From NCBI RefSeq assembly GCF_022601715.1, contig NZ_JAKVIM010000016.1, positions 1 to 64,000 on the forward strand: a stretch of 64,000 nucleotides of DNA, given 5' to 3'. Positions within the stretch are counted from its first letter, which is position 1; every line of letters begins with the position of its first letter. Under the pieces are notes generated by a model. It was not told where the DNA came from, searched no databases, and was given only the letters and a program-made list of their open reading frames with translations. Below, in pieces: positions 28,845 to 38,933 of the stretch. The position numbers were made by a program, and so were the translations under genes. This DNA comes from Acinetobacter zhairuonensis. GTDB taxonomy: Bacteria; Pseudomonadota; Gammaproteobacteria; Pseudomonadales; Moraxellaceae.

Positions 28845-29903
28845 TTATTTTTCAGATTTAAAAAACAGTTGAAGACTTCGTTGATAAAAGAAATGGGTGG
28901 TCAGAATGACAAAAATTAATCTGCAGAGTTGAAAAGCCACAACAATGGGTACCGCAAGATCAAGCGCTTTCGCCATGAGCGACATTTCTGCGATTCCTCC
29001 TGGTGAAAGTCCTAAAATCAAGAGCTGTTTTTCGGTATGGCTTAGATTGACCAGTAATAATGCGAAACTGATCGATAACCCTAAAGCCAGTAAATTGAAT
29101 GCCAGTGTCATCACAATAAATTTTTTATTGTTCTTTAAAAAACTAAATGGGAATTTGCTACCCAATGACCAGCCAATACAGACTTGACCAAAAGCAATAA
29201 ACCATTCTGGCAATCTCATTTGAATCATCCCGTAGAATGACAACAACCCAATAATGGCTAATGGACCCAAGATCCAAGCATTCAACAGATTAAAAAATTG
29301 AAAAACCTTACCAACAAAAAATGCTAGACAAAAAAGCAGAAAAACCTGAAGAAAGCCAAATCTTTCCGTATCTTGTATATGCAAACCAGACCATTCAACT
29401 TGAAAATAAAGTTGCATAAAAACTGGAACCAATACAACCAGAATCACAATTCTCAAACTATGTGCAGCAACCACTTTATCGACTTGTGCCTGATGGCGTT
29501 CTGCAATATTCACCATCTCACTGGCGCTGCCGATGGCTGAAGAAAACCATGCGGTAGCCCAATCTAAGGCATTAATTCGATATTGCAGACCCGCCAGCAT
29601 AGCTCCCAGTAAGAGTGACCATGCCATCCCAATCAGAATAAAGCCCCAATAAGCAGACACGGCTTGTACCAGAGCAGGTGTAAAGTATAGACCCAAGGCC
29701 ATACCAATAATGATCTGCCCTACACGTCGCCAGCGAGGATCACAGTTGAGTGGATGCCCAACGCTCCCCAGTAGCAAGGCCGTCAACAATGGACCCAGCA
29801 ACCATGGCAAAGGAATATGCACATAATTGGCCAATACGGCTCCCAATAGAGCGAGAACCAAGCCTTTGATATTTGAGCTGATTGCTTTCATAATTTTTGG
29901 CAA
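28845..29903 (-). CDS. AbrB-family (PF05145-like) membrane protein
   Basis: This 352-residue inner-membrane protein has about ten hydrophobic helices in two repeats, with the repeated motif LPWLLGPLLTALL / LNAWILGPLAIIGLL and GLSPGGIAEMSLMAKAL near the C-terminus. These are marks of the family named after ammonia monooxygenase/AbrB, whose function is uncertain. The family is often found beside tripartite tricarboxylate transporters, as here, 37 bases after tctA. It could be an exporter or an accessory carrier. An alternative ATG at 29891 is equally possible. Confidence 0.85.
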   Translation of the reverse strand: MPKIMKAISSNIKGLVLALLGAVLANYVHIPLPWLLGPLLTALLLGSVGHPLNCDPRWRRVGQIIIGMALGLYFTPALVQAVSAYWGFILIGMAWSLLLGAMLAGLQYRINALDWATAWFSSAIGSASEMVNIAERHQAQVDKVVAAHSLRIVILVVLVPVFMQLYFQVEWSGLHIQDTERFGFLQVFLLFCLAFFVGKVFQFFNLLNAWILGPLAIIGLLSFYGMIQMRLPEWFIAFGQVCIGWSLGSKFPFSFLKNNKKFIVMTLAFNLLALGLSISFALLLVNLSHTEKQLLILGLSPGGIAEMSLMAKALDLAVPIVVAFQLCRLIFVILTTHFFYQRSLQLFFKSEK

Positions 29904-29940
29904 TAATAGTCAACAGCTGCTGACCGTTATTGCCATCCCG

Positions 29941-31440
29941 TTAGGCTTGTTGCTTTTTGATGAACAAGTACTTACGTACCACTGGTAAAATCAATAACAA
30001 TACCGACATGATCCAAAGACCCATGCTGATGTTACTGCTCCACAAAATGCTGAGTTCACCTTGAGAAATAGACAATGCACGACGTAAATTAGACTCCATC
30101 AACTGTCCTAGAACGAAGCCAAGAATTAACGGTGCCAATGGGAAATCAAATTTTCTCAGGATATATCCAAATACACCCAAGCCCATGCAAAGCAGCAAGT
30201 CAAAGATATTGGTGTGAATGGCATACACCCCAACAAAGCTGACACTGGCAATAATTGGAATCAGAATATAATTAGGAATACTCAACATGCGGGCAAAGAA
30301 ACCCACCAATGGTAAGTTCAATACCAACAGAATGATATTACCGACCATCAAAGATGCAATCAGCGACCAAACCAATACTGGTTCCTGAGCAAATAATTGA
30401 GGACCTGGGGTAATGTTGTACATAAGCAATGCGCCCATCATTACCGCAGTTGTACCTGAACCAGGTACACCCAAAGTCAACATCGGGACAAATGAACCAC
30501 AAGCCGCTGCGTTATTGGCACTTTCGGGAGCAGCAAGACCACGCAGATCACCTTTACCAAATTTGCTACTGTCACTTGCCATCTTACGTTCAGTGGTATA
30601 AGCCATCGCACTTGCAACGGTTGCACCTGCACCAGGTAAAATTCCTGAGAAGAAACCAATTAATGCACCACGGATAATGGTAGCCAATGAACTGAGAAAT
30701 TCTTTTACGTTGAATAGTGAACGTTTTCCTTGCTCCATCGCGACTTTACCAATCGTGGTACGTTCAAGCAGCAACAAGATTTCACTGACACTGAATAATC
30801 CGATCACCAAAGTCGTAAATGCAATACCATCACTTAAGCCTACACTGTTAAAGGTAAAGCGATAAACGCCAGTAATTGCATCCATCCCCACAGTAGAAAG
30901 AGCCAAGCCCATTAATGCCATGATTAATGTTTTGAAAGGCTGTGTACTGACCAAACCCGTTAAACAGACAATTGCAAATACCATTAAGGCAAAATATTCA
31001 GCTGGACCAAACGCGATTGCCCACTTCGCCAATATTGGAGCAAACAACACAATGCCAATAAAAGCGACAGTACTGCCAATAAAGGAACTGACCGAAGACA
31101 ATGACAAGGCAATTCCTGCCTTTCCTTGCTGTGCCAATGGATAACCATCTAAGGTGGTCATAATGGCCCCAGCATCCCCTGGTACGTTTAAGAGAATCGC
31201 TGAAATGCGTCCGCCATATTCACAACCCAAATAGACTGCTGCCAATAAAATTAATGCACTATCAACTGGTAAACCTAAGGCATAAGCAAACGGCAATAAA
31301 ATTGCCACGCCATTAATAGGACCTAAACCTGGCAATAAGCCAACAATCGTTCCAAGAAATGCACCAACAAAGGCGATTAGGAGATTTTGCGGTTGTAAGG
31401 CAACCTCGAAACCTGTCATTAAAAAACTTAATACGTCCAT
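29941..31440 (-). CDS. tctA: Tripartite tricarboxylate transporter, large membrane subunit TctA
   Basis: The 499-residue, roughly twelve-helix permease is the large subunit of the TTT system. The conserved TctA blocks are GTIVGLLPGLGPINGVAILLPF near residues 30-50 and the mirrored GFFSGILPGAGATVASAMAY near 260-280, with the NNAAACGSFVPMLTLGVPGSGTTA block near 310-333. It works with TctB and the binding protein TctC using an ion gradient. The gene starts 12 bases after tctB. The tcuAB genes next door point to a tricarballylate- or citrate-like substrate. Confidence 0.95.
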   Translation of the reverse strand: MDVLSFLMTGFEVALQPQNLLIAFVGAFLGTIVGLLPGLGPINGVAILLPFAYALGLPVDSALILLAAVYLGCEYGGRISAILLNVPGDAGAIMTTLDGYPLAQQGKAGIALSLSSVSSFIGSTVAFIGIVLFAPILAKWAIAFGPAEYFALMVFAIVCLTGLVSTQPFKTLIMALMGLALSTVGMDAITGVYRFTFNSVGLSDGIAFTTLVIGLFSVSEILLLLERTTIGKVAMEQGKRSLFNVKEFLSSLATIIRGALIGFFSGILPGAGATVASAMAYTTERKMASDSSKFGKGDLRGLAAPESANNAAACGSFVPMLTLGVPGSGTTAVMMGALLMYNITPGPQLFAQEPVLVWSLIASLMVGNIILLVLNLPLVGFFARMLSIPNYILIPIIASVSFVGVYAIHTNIFDLLLCMGLGVFGYILRKFDFPLAPLILGFVLGQLMESNLRRALSISQGELSILWSSNISMGLWIMSVLLLILPVVRKYLFIKKQQA

Positions 31441-31452
31441 ATCGGGTCATCC

Positions 31453-31899
31453 TTAACCAAAAAATCCAAGTGGTAATGGCACATCCAAGAAACGGTCAAA
31501 CATATAATAGGTACTAACGCTGAGTACCAAGCCTGTAACCAAAACTGGAACGGTTTTGCCATGGAAAAGTTTGCCCACTGCAACCGTCATCAACAGCGTT
31601 GCAACAATAAAACCTAGCCATTCAAAAATTAATGCATACAGTGTTAAAGCGAGCGTACACAACACTAACTTTCCAAGCAGATGTTTTGTCCAATGCAATT
31701 CAACTGGTTCAAACATAATGGCTGGTCGCACAGTGAGATACACTGCACAAGCTGTAATTAAGCCCATTAATAAGATAGGAAAAGCTTTAGGTCCCACTGG
31801 ATCGTAGGAAATAGGGGCCTCAAAATTGCTTGCATAGATCAGCAAAAATAATCCACACACGGCAATAATGGCGGTAAGAATCCGTTCAGATTTCATCAT
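31453..31899 (-). CDS. tctB: Tripartite tricarboxylate transporter, small membrane subunit TctB
   Basis: The 148-residue protein has four predicted membrane helices (about residues 8-24, 42-58, 75-110 and 118-135). The GPKAFPILLMG segment after helix 1 is typical of TctB. It pairs with TctA in the inner membrane. It lies between tctC (55 bases) and tctA (12 bases). The first two codons are both ATG, and either could start translation. Confidence 0.93.
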   Translation of the reverse strand: MMKSERILTAIIAVCGLFLLIYASNFEAPISYDPVGPKAFPILLMGLITACAVYLTVRPAIMFEPVELHWTKHLLGKLVLCTLALTLYALIFEWLGFIVATLLMTVAVGKLFHGKTVPVLVTGLVLSVSTYYMFDRFLDVPLPLGFFG

Positions 31900-31954
31900 C
31901 TATCCTCAAAACAAAGACTGAGCTGAGAAATAGTTTCTCAACTCAGGTCATCCG

Positions 31955-32947
31955 TTATTTTGATAATTTATATTCTTGCGACAATTTGCGCATTTCTTCA
32001 GTCTGCTTATATACATAGGCAGTCAGTTCTTCACCCGTCATATCAAATGGGAGTAGATCTTGGTTGTTACGTACTGCCTCAAATTTTTGGTCAGCCATCA
32101 TTTTATCAAAGGCATTTTTCCACCAACCATATGCTTCATCACTCACCTTTGGTCCCATATAGAAACCACGAATTACTGGCCATTCTATGTCATAGCCCTG
32201 CTCTTTAGCAGTACTTAGCTGTGAGAATTTCCCGTCTAAGCGTTTGTCTGCAAACACTGCCAAAACTCGAATATCACCAGATTCAAGGTGTGAGCCTACT
32301 TCACTGACATTGCCGACACCGACTTGAATATGTTGCCCCAGTAATGAAGTTAGGACTTCACCGCCACCTTCAAGTGCAACAAATCTCAAGTCGGCAGGAC
32401 TAATGCCTGCTTTTTTTGCCAGCATTGCAGTTTGCATCCAGTCTTGACCACCGACACTTCCTGCACCACCAAAGCTAATTGCTTTCGGGTTTTCTCGTAA
32501 GGCTTTCATCAGGTCATCAAGATTTTTTAGTGGTGAGTCTTTATGTACCGAAACCAAACCATAATCTACGGCTACCCCAGACAGCCATTTCACATCTTTT
32601 TCAGAGAAGTGTCCAAATTTTCCTTGCGCCAAGTTCAATAGTGAACCCGTCGAAAATGCAATCACGGCATCATTGTTCGCAGGATCATTATTGACAATCT
32701 TATTATAGGCAACAGCACCTACTCCGCCTGGCATATACGTGACACGAATCGGCGTTTCAAGCTGTTCTGTTTTTTTAAAGCCAGACTGAATCAGTTTACA
32801 AGTCATGTCAAAACCACCGCCAGGTTTGGCTGGTGCAATACACTCTGGACGTTTAGGCTCACCAGCCGCTTTAGAAGCATTTCCTGAACCACATCCAACC
32901 ATTGTCACGCCGATGCATGCTAATGCGAGTAATTTTAAATTTTTCAT
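31955..32947 (-). CDS. tctC: Tripartite tricarboxylate transporter binding protein TctC (lipoprotein)
   Basis: This 330-residue solute-binding protein is of the Bug/TctC family, which captures carboxylates in the periplasm for TctAB. The hallmark blocks are APAKPGGGFDMTCKLI (binding-loop glycine-rich motif), VTYMPGGVGAVAYN and GGAGSVGGQDW. Unlike many TctC proteins it ends its signal peptide with a lipobox, TMVGC at residues 15-19, so it is probably membrane-anchored. It leads the tctCBA genes, 94 bases downstream of tcuB. Confidence 0.93.
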   Translation of the reverse strand: MKNLKLLALACIGVTMVGCGSGNASKAAGEPKRPECIAPAKPGGGFDMTCKLIQSGFKKTEQLETPIRVTYMPGGVGAVAYNKIVNNDPANNDAVIAFSTGSLLNLAQGKFGHFSEKDVKWLSGVAVDYGLVSVHKDSPLKNLDDLMKALRENPKAISFGGAGSVGGQDWMQTAMLAKKAGISPADLRFVALEGGGEVLTSLLGQHIQVGVGNVSEVGSHLESGDIRVLAVFADKRLDGKFSQLSTAKEQGYDIEWPVIRGFYMGPKVSDEAYGWWKNAFDKMMADQKFEAVRNNQDLLPFDMTGEELTAYVYKQTEEMRKLSQEYKLSK

Positions 32948-33041
32948 GTTTAATACATCCTTATAACGTGTTTACTCTATTAATCTTTCGATTTTGAACC
33001 ATCACCATGATCGACCTCCTTGGCACAATCATGGTTAAGGC

Positions 33042-34187
33042 TTACTTAGTTTTAACCTTATGTTTTGCAATACGCTCTTCTACAGCAAACTTCAGCAATG
33101 CTGCGCTACGGTAAAAACCATGTGCAAACTTGCCAAAAGGAATAGTTAAGAAGAAAGTCATAACGGTCGCCAAATGTATGATCAGTAATAGCGCCATTGC
33201 AGAACTGTCACGGAATGCCAGCAGTGCTAGTCCAGTAATACTGATCAATAACAATAAGAAGATAAAACCGCGATCCATTGGCTTTTGTTTAGCATCACCA
33301 TGTAATGGATGGCGTTTAATATTTAGATAGAGCAGTCCGATTGGACCAACGACCAAACCAATCCCGCCTAATGTGCCTAAAATGACAGGCAAACTGGTAT
33401 ATGCATATGGTGCTTCTAGAGCTAAAAAATAGTGATAGAAAGTCGCGACACTCGTTGCCAAAAAGCACAATAAGAATCCATACATCGTGAAATGATGAAA
33501 TACACGGCGTATCTGGGTATAACGATCATCTTCTTCATTACAGCCTTTACCATGTCCTCCATCGAGGTATTTCAGGGTCAAGACATTTTTAGACGCTTGT
33601 AGAATGTCTGGTTGTGCCACACCCTCTGGAATAATTTCAGAAGTTTGCTTCCAAAACTTCGCTACTCCCAAACCTAGCAGTACAAAGGCGGTGATAAAAA
33701 CCGAACCGAATAAAACTGCTAAAAAGTTATGCGGGAAAATCGCGTAAAAATCACCTTGATATTGACCGAATAAGTCTGTGCCGTTCATCCAAACCCCTGC
33801 CAACATCAACAAGAAGAAGCTGAATGACATTCCTGACACCAAGGCAATGCCTGTTTTTTTGTAAATGGCACCAAAAGAAGCGGGTACTGCAAACTCTTGA
33901 TAGGTTTCCAAGCGCACTTGAGCCATGGCTTGAGGAATATTCACACCAAATTCATGTGGCGGAGCATATTGGCAGGCATGTAAACATGCGCCACAGTTAT
34001 GGCACAAGTTAGCCATATAGTGGATGTCCGCCTGTGTGAATTCCAAACGCTTAGTCATGGCTGGGAACACAGCACAGAAAGTTTCGCAGTAACGGCATGC
34101 ATTACAAATCTGTAAAGCCTGCTTCACTTGCTGTTCATTCTCAGTAAGTTGCACCACAGGAATTAAGTTTTTTACATTGGAGTTCAT
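33042..34187 (-). CDS. tcuB: Tricarballylate utilization protein TcuB
   Basis: TcuB reoxidises the flavin of TcuA and passes electrons to the quinone pool, working in the inner membrane. The 381-residue protein has an N-terminal soluble part with two 4Fe-4S-type cysteine clusters, [15 protein letters not shown] and [16 protein letters not shown]. About six membrane helices of a cytochrome-b-like type follow. I set the start at the ATG at 34187, one base after the tcuA stop, with AGGGAG upstream; the longer in-frame start at 34298 would overlap tcuA by 110 bases. Length matches Salmonella TcuB (about 380). Confidence 0.93.
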   Translation of the reverse strand: MNSNVKNLIPVVQLTENEQQVKQALQICNACRYCETFCAVFPAMTKRLEFTQADIHYMANLCHNCGACLHACQYAPPHEFGVNIPQAMAQVRLETYQEFAVPASFGAIYKKTGIALVSGMSFSFFLLMLAGVWMNGTDLFGQYQGDFYAIFPHNFLAVLFGSVFITAFVLLGLGVAKFWKQTSEIIPEGVAQPDILQASKNVLTLKYLDGGHGKGCNEEDDRYTQIRRVFHHFTMYGFLLCFLATSVATFYHYFLALEAPYAYTSLPVILGTLGGIGLVVGPIGLLYLNIKRHPLHGDAKQKPMDRGFIFLLLLISITGLALLAFRDSSAMALLLIIHLATVMTFFLTIPFGKFAHGFYRSAALLKFAVEERIAKHKVKTK

Positions 34188-34188
34188 T

Positions 34189-35583
34189 TTAAGCTCCCTG
34201 CTTAAATGCAGCGGATGCAGCATTCTTACCTGCAATACGCCCAAAGGTGGTTCCAATCGACATTCCCACACCCGCGGTATAACCCTGACCCAGCACATTG
34301 CCCGCCATCATTTCACCTGCCACATACAAATTTGGGCTTGCGATATCGTTAAAACGTACCGCGGCATCATCTTCAACTTTCAGACCTAAATAGGTGAAGG
34401 TAATTCCTGGTCTTAAGGCATAGGCATAATACGGAGGCTGATCGAGCGGAACTGCCCAATGCGTTTTTGCCGGGCTTAAATTTTCGGTATGACAATTGTC
34501 CAGCACTGTGTGGTTAAACTCACCTTCAACACAAGCATGGTTATAGTCCCTTACCGTTTTGGATAAGGTCGCAACATCCAAATTTAACTTTTGGGCTAAC
34601 TCTTCAATGCTATTGGCTTGCGTCCCTTCAAAAACAGGCGGCATAAATTTACCCACTGATTTTGAATCGATAATTGAATAAGCAATTTGATTTGGCTGTT
34701 GAGCGACCAGACGTCCCCATATCGCATAGCGTTTTGGCCAGAAATCTTCACCCTCATCATAAAAACGTTCAGCATTTTTATTAACCACAATACCCAAAGA
34801 CACGCAGTCAATACGAGTACAAATACCGCCATCATACAAAGGAGCACGAGCATCCACTGCTACACAGTGTGACTGAGATGGATCACCAATAATATCGGCA
34901 CCTTTATCCATCATAAATTTCAGCAAGTTGCCCTGATTAAAACGAGTGCCACGAATAATGAAGTTATCTGCAGGCCATTCACCATTTTCGTTTTGGCCCC
35001 AAGCTTCTTTTAACCATTCACGATTAGATTCAAAGCCGCCTGCGGCGAGAACACAAGATGCACCTTCAAAGCGGGTACCATCGGCTGCAACCGCTGCGAT
35101 AAATTTGCCATCTTCAATAATTAGTTCGGTAATTTTAGTGTTGTAACGGATTTCGACACCGAGGTCTTGAGCACTTCTAAAATAAGCATTGACCAGCGCT
35201 TTGCCCCCGCCCATGAAAAAAGCATTGGTACGGGCAACATGGAGTGCACCAGATAAAGGAGGTTGAAAATTGACTCCGTGTTGACGCATCCAGTCACGAC
35301 AATTCGCAGTGGTACGAATTACCAAACGCGCCAAATGTTCATTGGTTTTTCCAGCAGTGACTTTGAGTAAGTCTTGCCAATATTCTTCTTCAGAATAGGC
35401 ATCCACCAATACATCTTGTGGCGCATCGTGCATACAGCGCAAATTACGTGTGTGCTGTGAATTTCCCCCGCGCCATTCTTTTGGAGCTGCTTCGACGAGT
35501 AATACTGACGCCCCTGCCTCACGCGCAGTGATCGCTGCACACAATGCGGCATTCCCACCGCCAATCACTATTACATCATGCAT
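34189..35583 (-). CDS. tcuA: FAD-dependent tricarballylate dehydrogenase TcuA
   Basis: TcuA oxidises tricarballylate (propane-1,2,3-tricarboxylate) to cis-aconitate, which enters the TCA cycle. The 464-residue flavoprotein belongs to the fumarate reductase/succinate dehydrogenase family. The FAD-binding [17 protein letters not shown] is at the N-terminus, GGNSQHTRN follows, and the C-terminal flavin contact is [19 protein letters not shown]. It is coupled to tcuB (1-base gap). The conserved order tcuR-tcuA-tcuB is the same as in Salmonella, but tctCBA replaces tcuC here. Confidence 0.94.
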   Translation of the reverse strand: MHDVIVIGGGNAALCAAITAREAGASVLLVEAAPKEWRGGNSQHTRNLRCMHDAPQDVLVDAYSEEEYWQDLLKVTAGKTNEHLARLVIRTTANCRDWMRQHGVNFQPPLSGALHVARTNAFFMGGGKALVNAYFRSAQDLGVEIRYNTKITELIIEDGKFIAAVAADGTRFEGASCVLAAGGFESNREWLKEAWGQNENGEWPADNFIIRGTRFNQGNLLKFMMDKGADIIGDPSQSHCVAVDARAPLYDGGICTRIDCVSLGIVVNKNAERFYDEGEDFWPKRYAIWGRLVAQQPNQIAYSIIDSKSVGKFMPPVFEGTQANSIEELAQKLNLDVATLSKTVRDYNHACVEGEFNHTVLDNCHTENLSPAKTHWAVPLDQPPYYAYALRPGITFTYLGLKVEDDAAVRFNDIASPNLYVAGEMMAGNVLGQGYTAGVGMSIGTTFGRIAGKNAASAAFKQGA

Positions 35584-35681
35584 TCGATTTCTCCCTCTCG
35601 AATTTTGAACAATTAAAACTCAAAACAAGAGGTCATCGTGATGCGGAGGACTTAAATAGGTCTTTATTAAAACTAAATAGG

Positions 35682-36614
35682 CTAAAAGTCTAATAGTTCA
35701 GCGCTCGGCCATAAATCTTTATTTATCAAATCCTTAATACAGGTTTTAATCGCTACTTTGGTGGCAAGGCTGGCTGGAGATAACTCCTCTTCTGAAATAC
35801 TAATGAGATAATTCATTCGATCTAGCTCTGGAGAAACGATTTTAAGGAAGCATAAATCCGATCTTAGGTATTCAAAATAGGCACTGCCTGGCTGAATAGT
35901 TGCCATATTTAATTGACGCACGCAGTTCATGAGTAAATGCAAACCATCGATTTCAAATTCAACATTTAACAGTTCAACTTTTTGCTCCAAGAACTTGCGT
36001 AAGCCATGACGTTGACTGGGTAAAGCCAACGGCAGCTGATTCACTTTTTCAAATTCAATTTGCTTGGTTTGAATATTGTCTGCAAAGCCATACTGATGAA
36101 GTAAATCTTCATGCGCCATTAAAAACATCGGTTCTTTCAGTAAAGGCTGAACTGACCAACTTGGATCAACATCTTGCGTAAAAATAATGGCAATATCCAG
36201 TTGGCGCGAATTGACCAAGGTGGCTAGGTTACCAGACAGACTCTCAACCAAATGCACCTTAATATCGGGATAACGTTTAGACATCAAATTCATTAACGGT
36301 ACACCCAGAACCGAAGCAATACTCGGTGAAAATCCAACACAGACATGTCCCGTTAAACGAGAAGAATGTGCGGCTTCAATGGCATATTGCGTATGTCTAA
36401 GGACCAGTTGCGCTTGTTTAAAAAAAGCTAAACCTGAAGGCGTTGGTTCCACCCCTGTGGTAGAGCGGCGTAATAAACGTGTGCAAAGTTCATCTTCTAG
36501 CTTGGAAATTTGCTGGCTTAAAGCCGAGGTTCCGACATCTAGCTTTTGTGCAGCCTTTCCAAAACTTCCAGATTCGACAATCGTCACTAAATACTTGAGC
36601 TGCTTTAATTCCAT
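35682..36614 (-). CDS. tcuR: LysR-family regulator TcuR
   Basis: This 310-residue LysR regulator lies directly upstream of tcuAB on the same strand, as tcuR does in Salmonella. The helix-turn-helix is at about residues 18-37 (FGKAAQKLDVGTSALSQQIS) and the effector domain at about 90-300. It is a clear paralogue of the regulator at 23298-24227. It is inferred to activate the tcu-tct genes with tricarballylate as co-inducer. It is separated from tcuA by 98 bases, so tcuA may have its own promoter. Confidence 0.88.
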   Translation of the reverse strand: MELKQLKYLVTIVESGSFGKAAQKLDVGTSALSQQISKLEDELCTRLLRRSTTGVEPTPSGLAFFKQAQLVLRHTQYAIEAAHSSRLTGHVCVGFSPSIASVLGVPLMNLMSKRYPDIKVHLVESLSGNLATLVNSRQLDIAIIFTQDVDPSWSVQPLLKEPMFLMAHEDLLHQYGFADNIQTKQIEFEKVNQLPLALPSQRHGLRKFLEQKVELLNVEFEIDGLHLLMNCVRQLNMATIQPGSAYFEYLRSDLCFLKIVSPELDRMNYLISISEEELSPASLATKVAIKTCIKDLINKDLWPSAELLDF

Positions 36615-37101
36615 AGAATTTCCCGCCTAGGTACACGCACAATCAATACTCATGGATTTTAAAATATGACATTGATAAAAATATAGGAGAAAAAAAACAT
36701 CGTGCCCAACTCGAGTTTAAACAGAGAAAGTTGAAAATGTTCACCTCCCATAGAGGTCGGTCATACCAGATAAGGTGATGCAGTTTACAGAAATTGGTTA
36801 TTTAATCAAAATACTATAGTTGGTTATGAAGATTCCCTTATAGAAAATTTATCCTAGTTTTATCTCAATCTAGACGTACTTGATCAGGACAATATTTTTA
36901 TTTCCTATAGAAAGGTGAACCTAAGCATACGAATAGAATGTCATAAATTTCTAGCTATGTATTGCATTAAACAACATAACATCTACGCTGCTAATCATTA
37001 AAACTAATGAAAATATTGGCTACCCGATTAGACATTTCTATAAAATCACTATACTTTGAAAAACATCCATAATCTTAATTTTAGTACGCTTTGGTATTCT
37101 C
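36615..37101. other. Divergent intergenic region tcuR-adeR
   Basis: This is 487 bases of A+T-rich DNA with no credible gene. It must hold the promoters of tcuR (minus) and adeR (plus). I do not see a copy of the adeA-type direct repeat (43892-43913) here. Confidence 0.45.
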
Positions 37102-37830
37102 TTGAACACATCCTATCATTCCTGCGACTTATCCAATAAAACCATTCTTGTGGTTGAAGATGACTTTGATATCGGTGATATTCTTGAAAGATATTTAAAA
37201 AAAGAAAATATGCATGTAATCCGTGCTATACAAGGTCAGCAGGCGCTAGAACTGTTAAAAGTCCACGCTATTGATCTTGTGATCTTAGATATTAAACTAC
37301 CCAAAAAAAATGGTTGGGAAGTGTTAACCGTTCTAAGACAGTACAGTAATGTCCCTGTGATCATGCTTACCGCCATGGATGATTTCGACAATAAAATCAT
37401 GGCATTAAAAATGGGTGCCGATGACTTCGTGGTGAAGCCCTTTAATCCGAATGAAGTGATTGCTCGAGTTGAAGCGGTATTACGTCGGAGTACCTTACAG
37501 CAGGAACAAAAGAAATATCTGAACTATAAATCTATTGAAATTAATCTTGAACAACATTTGGTGTATGTCCTTCAACATGATCAAAAGCAGCTGCTAAATC
37601 TCACGCTGACTGAATTTAATATTCTCAAGCTGATGCTGCAAAGTCCAAATAAGGTCTTTACCAGAAGTGAATTAATCGAAAAATGTATGCCCGAAAAAAC
37701 GACACTAGACCGTACCGTGGACAGTCATATTAGTAACTTACGGAAAAAGCTTGAACAAAAAGGTGCATTAGGATATTTCATCAATTTACGTGGTGTAGGC
37801 TATCGATTAGATCAAAATCATGATAACTAA
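37102..37830 (+). CDS. adeR: Response regulator AdeR-like
   Basis: This OmpR/PhoB-family response regulator closely resembles Acinetobacter AdeR, which controls the AdeAB(C) multidrug efflux pump. The receiver domain spans residues 12-130 with phosphoacceptor Asp63 (LVILDIKLP) and the conserved MGADDFVVKPFNPNEVIARV. A winged-helix DNA-binding domain follows at about 145-240 (RTVDSHISNLRKKL, RGVGYRLD). The start is a TTG at 37102, chosen because it gives the same N-terminal length as AdeR; no clear ribosome site precedes it. The 3' end overlaps adeS by 11 bases. Confidence 0.9.
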   Translation: MNTSYHSCDLSNKTILVVEDDFDIGDILERYLKKENMHVIRAIQGQQALELLKVHAIDLVILDIKLPKKNGWEVLTVLRQYSNVPVIMLTAMDDFDNKIMALKMGADDFVVKPFNPNEVIARVEAVLRRSTLQQEQKKYLNYKSIEINLEQHLVYVLQHDQKQLLNLTLTEFNILKLMLQSPNKVFTRSELIEKCMPEKTTLDRTVDSHISNLRKKLEQKGALGYFINLRGVGYRLDQNHDN

Positions 37831-38911
37831 ACTGAATAAAAGTTCGATTGGTATTAGCGCCCAACTACTGATCATGATGAGCGTACTGAATCTGGGCATT
37901 ACCATCTTCTCCTTTGGTTTAGGTTATTTGGTTTATGGTTGGGCCACAGAAAAAGGTTTACTCGATCTCAATAATGCTTGCCCTGAAGATTTTTCTTTTA
38001 CCTCTGTGGACTATCTGTGGACTTTTTTGGTCTTGTTGACGGGCTTTTTACTGTCAACTTTTTTAGCCTTCAGATACGCTAAACGCTATACCCAGCCGAT
38101 TAATGCACTGGCCAATGTTGTACAACAAATCCAGCAAGGGAATCTTTCATTAAGAATTGAACAGCAACAAGCACACATTCCGCATGAATTCATGTCACTG
38201 ATCCAGAATTTTAATGCGATGGCCAATCAGCTTGAGGTTTCAGTCAAAAATTCTACCCTTTGGAATGCGGCAATTGCACATGAACTTCGCACCCCGATCA
38301 CGATTTTACAGGGTCGATTACAAGGAATTGTAGATGGTGTTTTTGAAGCAGATCCGCAGTTACATCGAAGCTTGCTCAATCAAGTCGAAGGATTATCTTA
38401 TCTGGTTGAAGATTTACGCACGCTGACTTTGGTTGAAAACCAACAATTCCGTTTAGACCTCCAAGAAACAACCCTTGAGAACAGTATTTTCAAGTGCGTT
38501 CAAATGTTTCAAGATCGCTTTCAACACAAAGGCTTGCATGTGGTCTTTAATTTGACCCATGAAACAGTGTTATGTGATGCAAGACGTATGGAACAAGTGC
38601 TGATTGCCTTATTTTCCAATGCCTCGCGTTATGCAGACGCTGGCATACTTTCAATTACCACCAAAACAACCCAAGACCATTGGATTTTAATGCTTGAAGA
38701 TCAAGGGCCAGGTATTGATGAACAGCACCTCGAACATTTATTTAAACCCTTTTACCGTTTAGAAGAATCTCGGTCACGCTCGGAAGGTGGCACTGGTCTT
38801 GGGCTTGCGGTGATTTACGCCATTATTGAAGCGCATCAAGGGCAAATCACGTATACAAAATCAACAGATTTTGGTGGCAGCTGTTTTACGATTCTCTTGA
38901 AAAAGTCCTAG
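37820..38911 (+). CDS. adeS: Sensor histidine kinase AdeS-like
   Basis: This 363-residue inner-membrane sensor kinase is of the AdeS type. Two membrane helices (about residues 12-40 and 63-87) flank a short periplasmic loop. A HAMP domain lies at about 88-140, and the phosphorylated His154 is in AIAHELRTPITI. The ATPase has N box NASRYAD, G1 DQGPGID and G2 GGTGLGLAV. It probably phosphorylates the co-encoded AdeR-like regulator. Activating mutations in AdeS are a known route to efflux resistance; none can be judged here. Confidence 0.9.
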   Translation: MITKLNKSSIGISAQLLIMMSVLNLGITIFSFGLGYLVYGWATEKGLLDLNNACPEDFSFTSVDYLWTFLVLLTGFLLSTFLAFRYAKRYTQPINALANVVQQIQQGNLSLRIEQQQAHIPHEFMSLIQNFNAMANQLEVSVKNSTLWNAAIAHELRTPITILQGRLQGIVDGVFEADPQLHRSLLNQVEGLSYLVEDLRTLTLVENQQFRLDLQETTLENSIFKCVQMFQDRFQHKGLHVVFNLTHETVLCDARRMEQVLIALFSNASRYADAGILSITTKTTQDHWILMLEDQGPGIDEQHLEHLFKPFYRLEESRSRSEGGTGLGLAVIYAIIEAHQGQITYTKSTDFGGSCFTILLKKS

Positions 38912-38933
38912 CGCTAGATAAAGGTCTCAAATC

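Noticed and set aside
33042..34298. Long TcuB reading frame starting inside tcuA
   Set aside because: It would overlap tcuA by 110 bases; the ATG at 34187 lies one base after the tcuA stop with a good ribosome site and gives the normal length.
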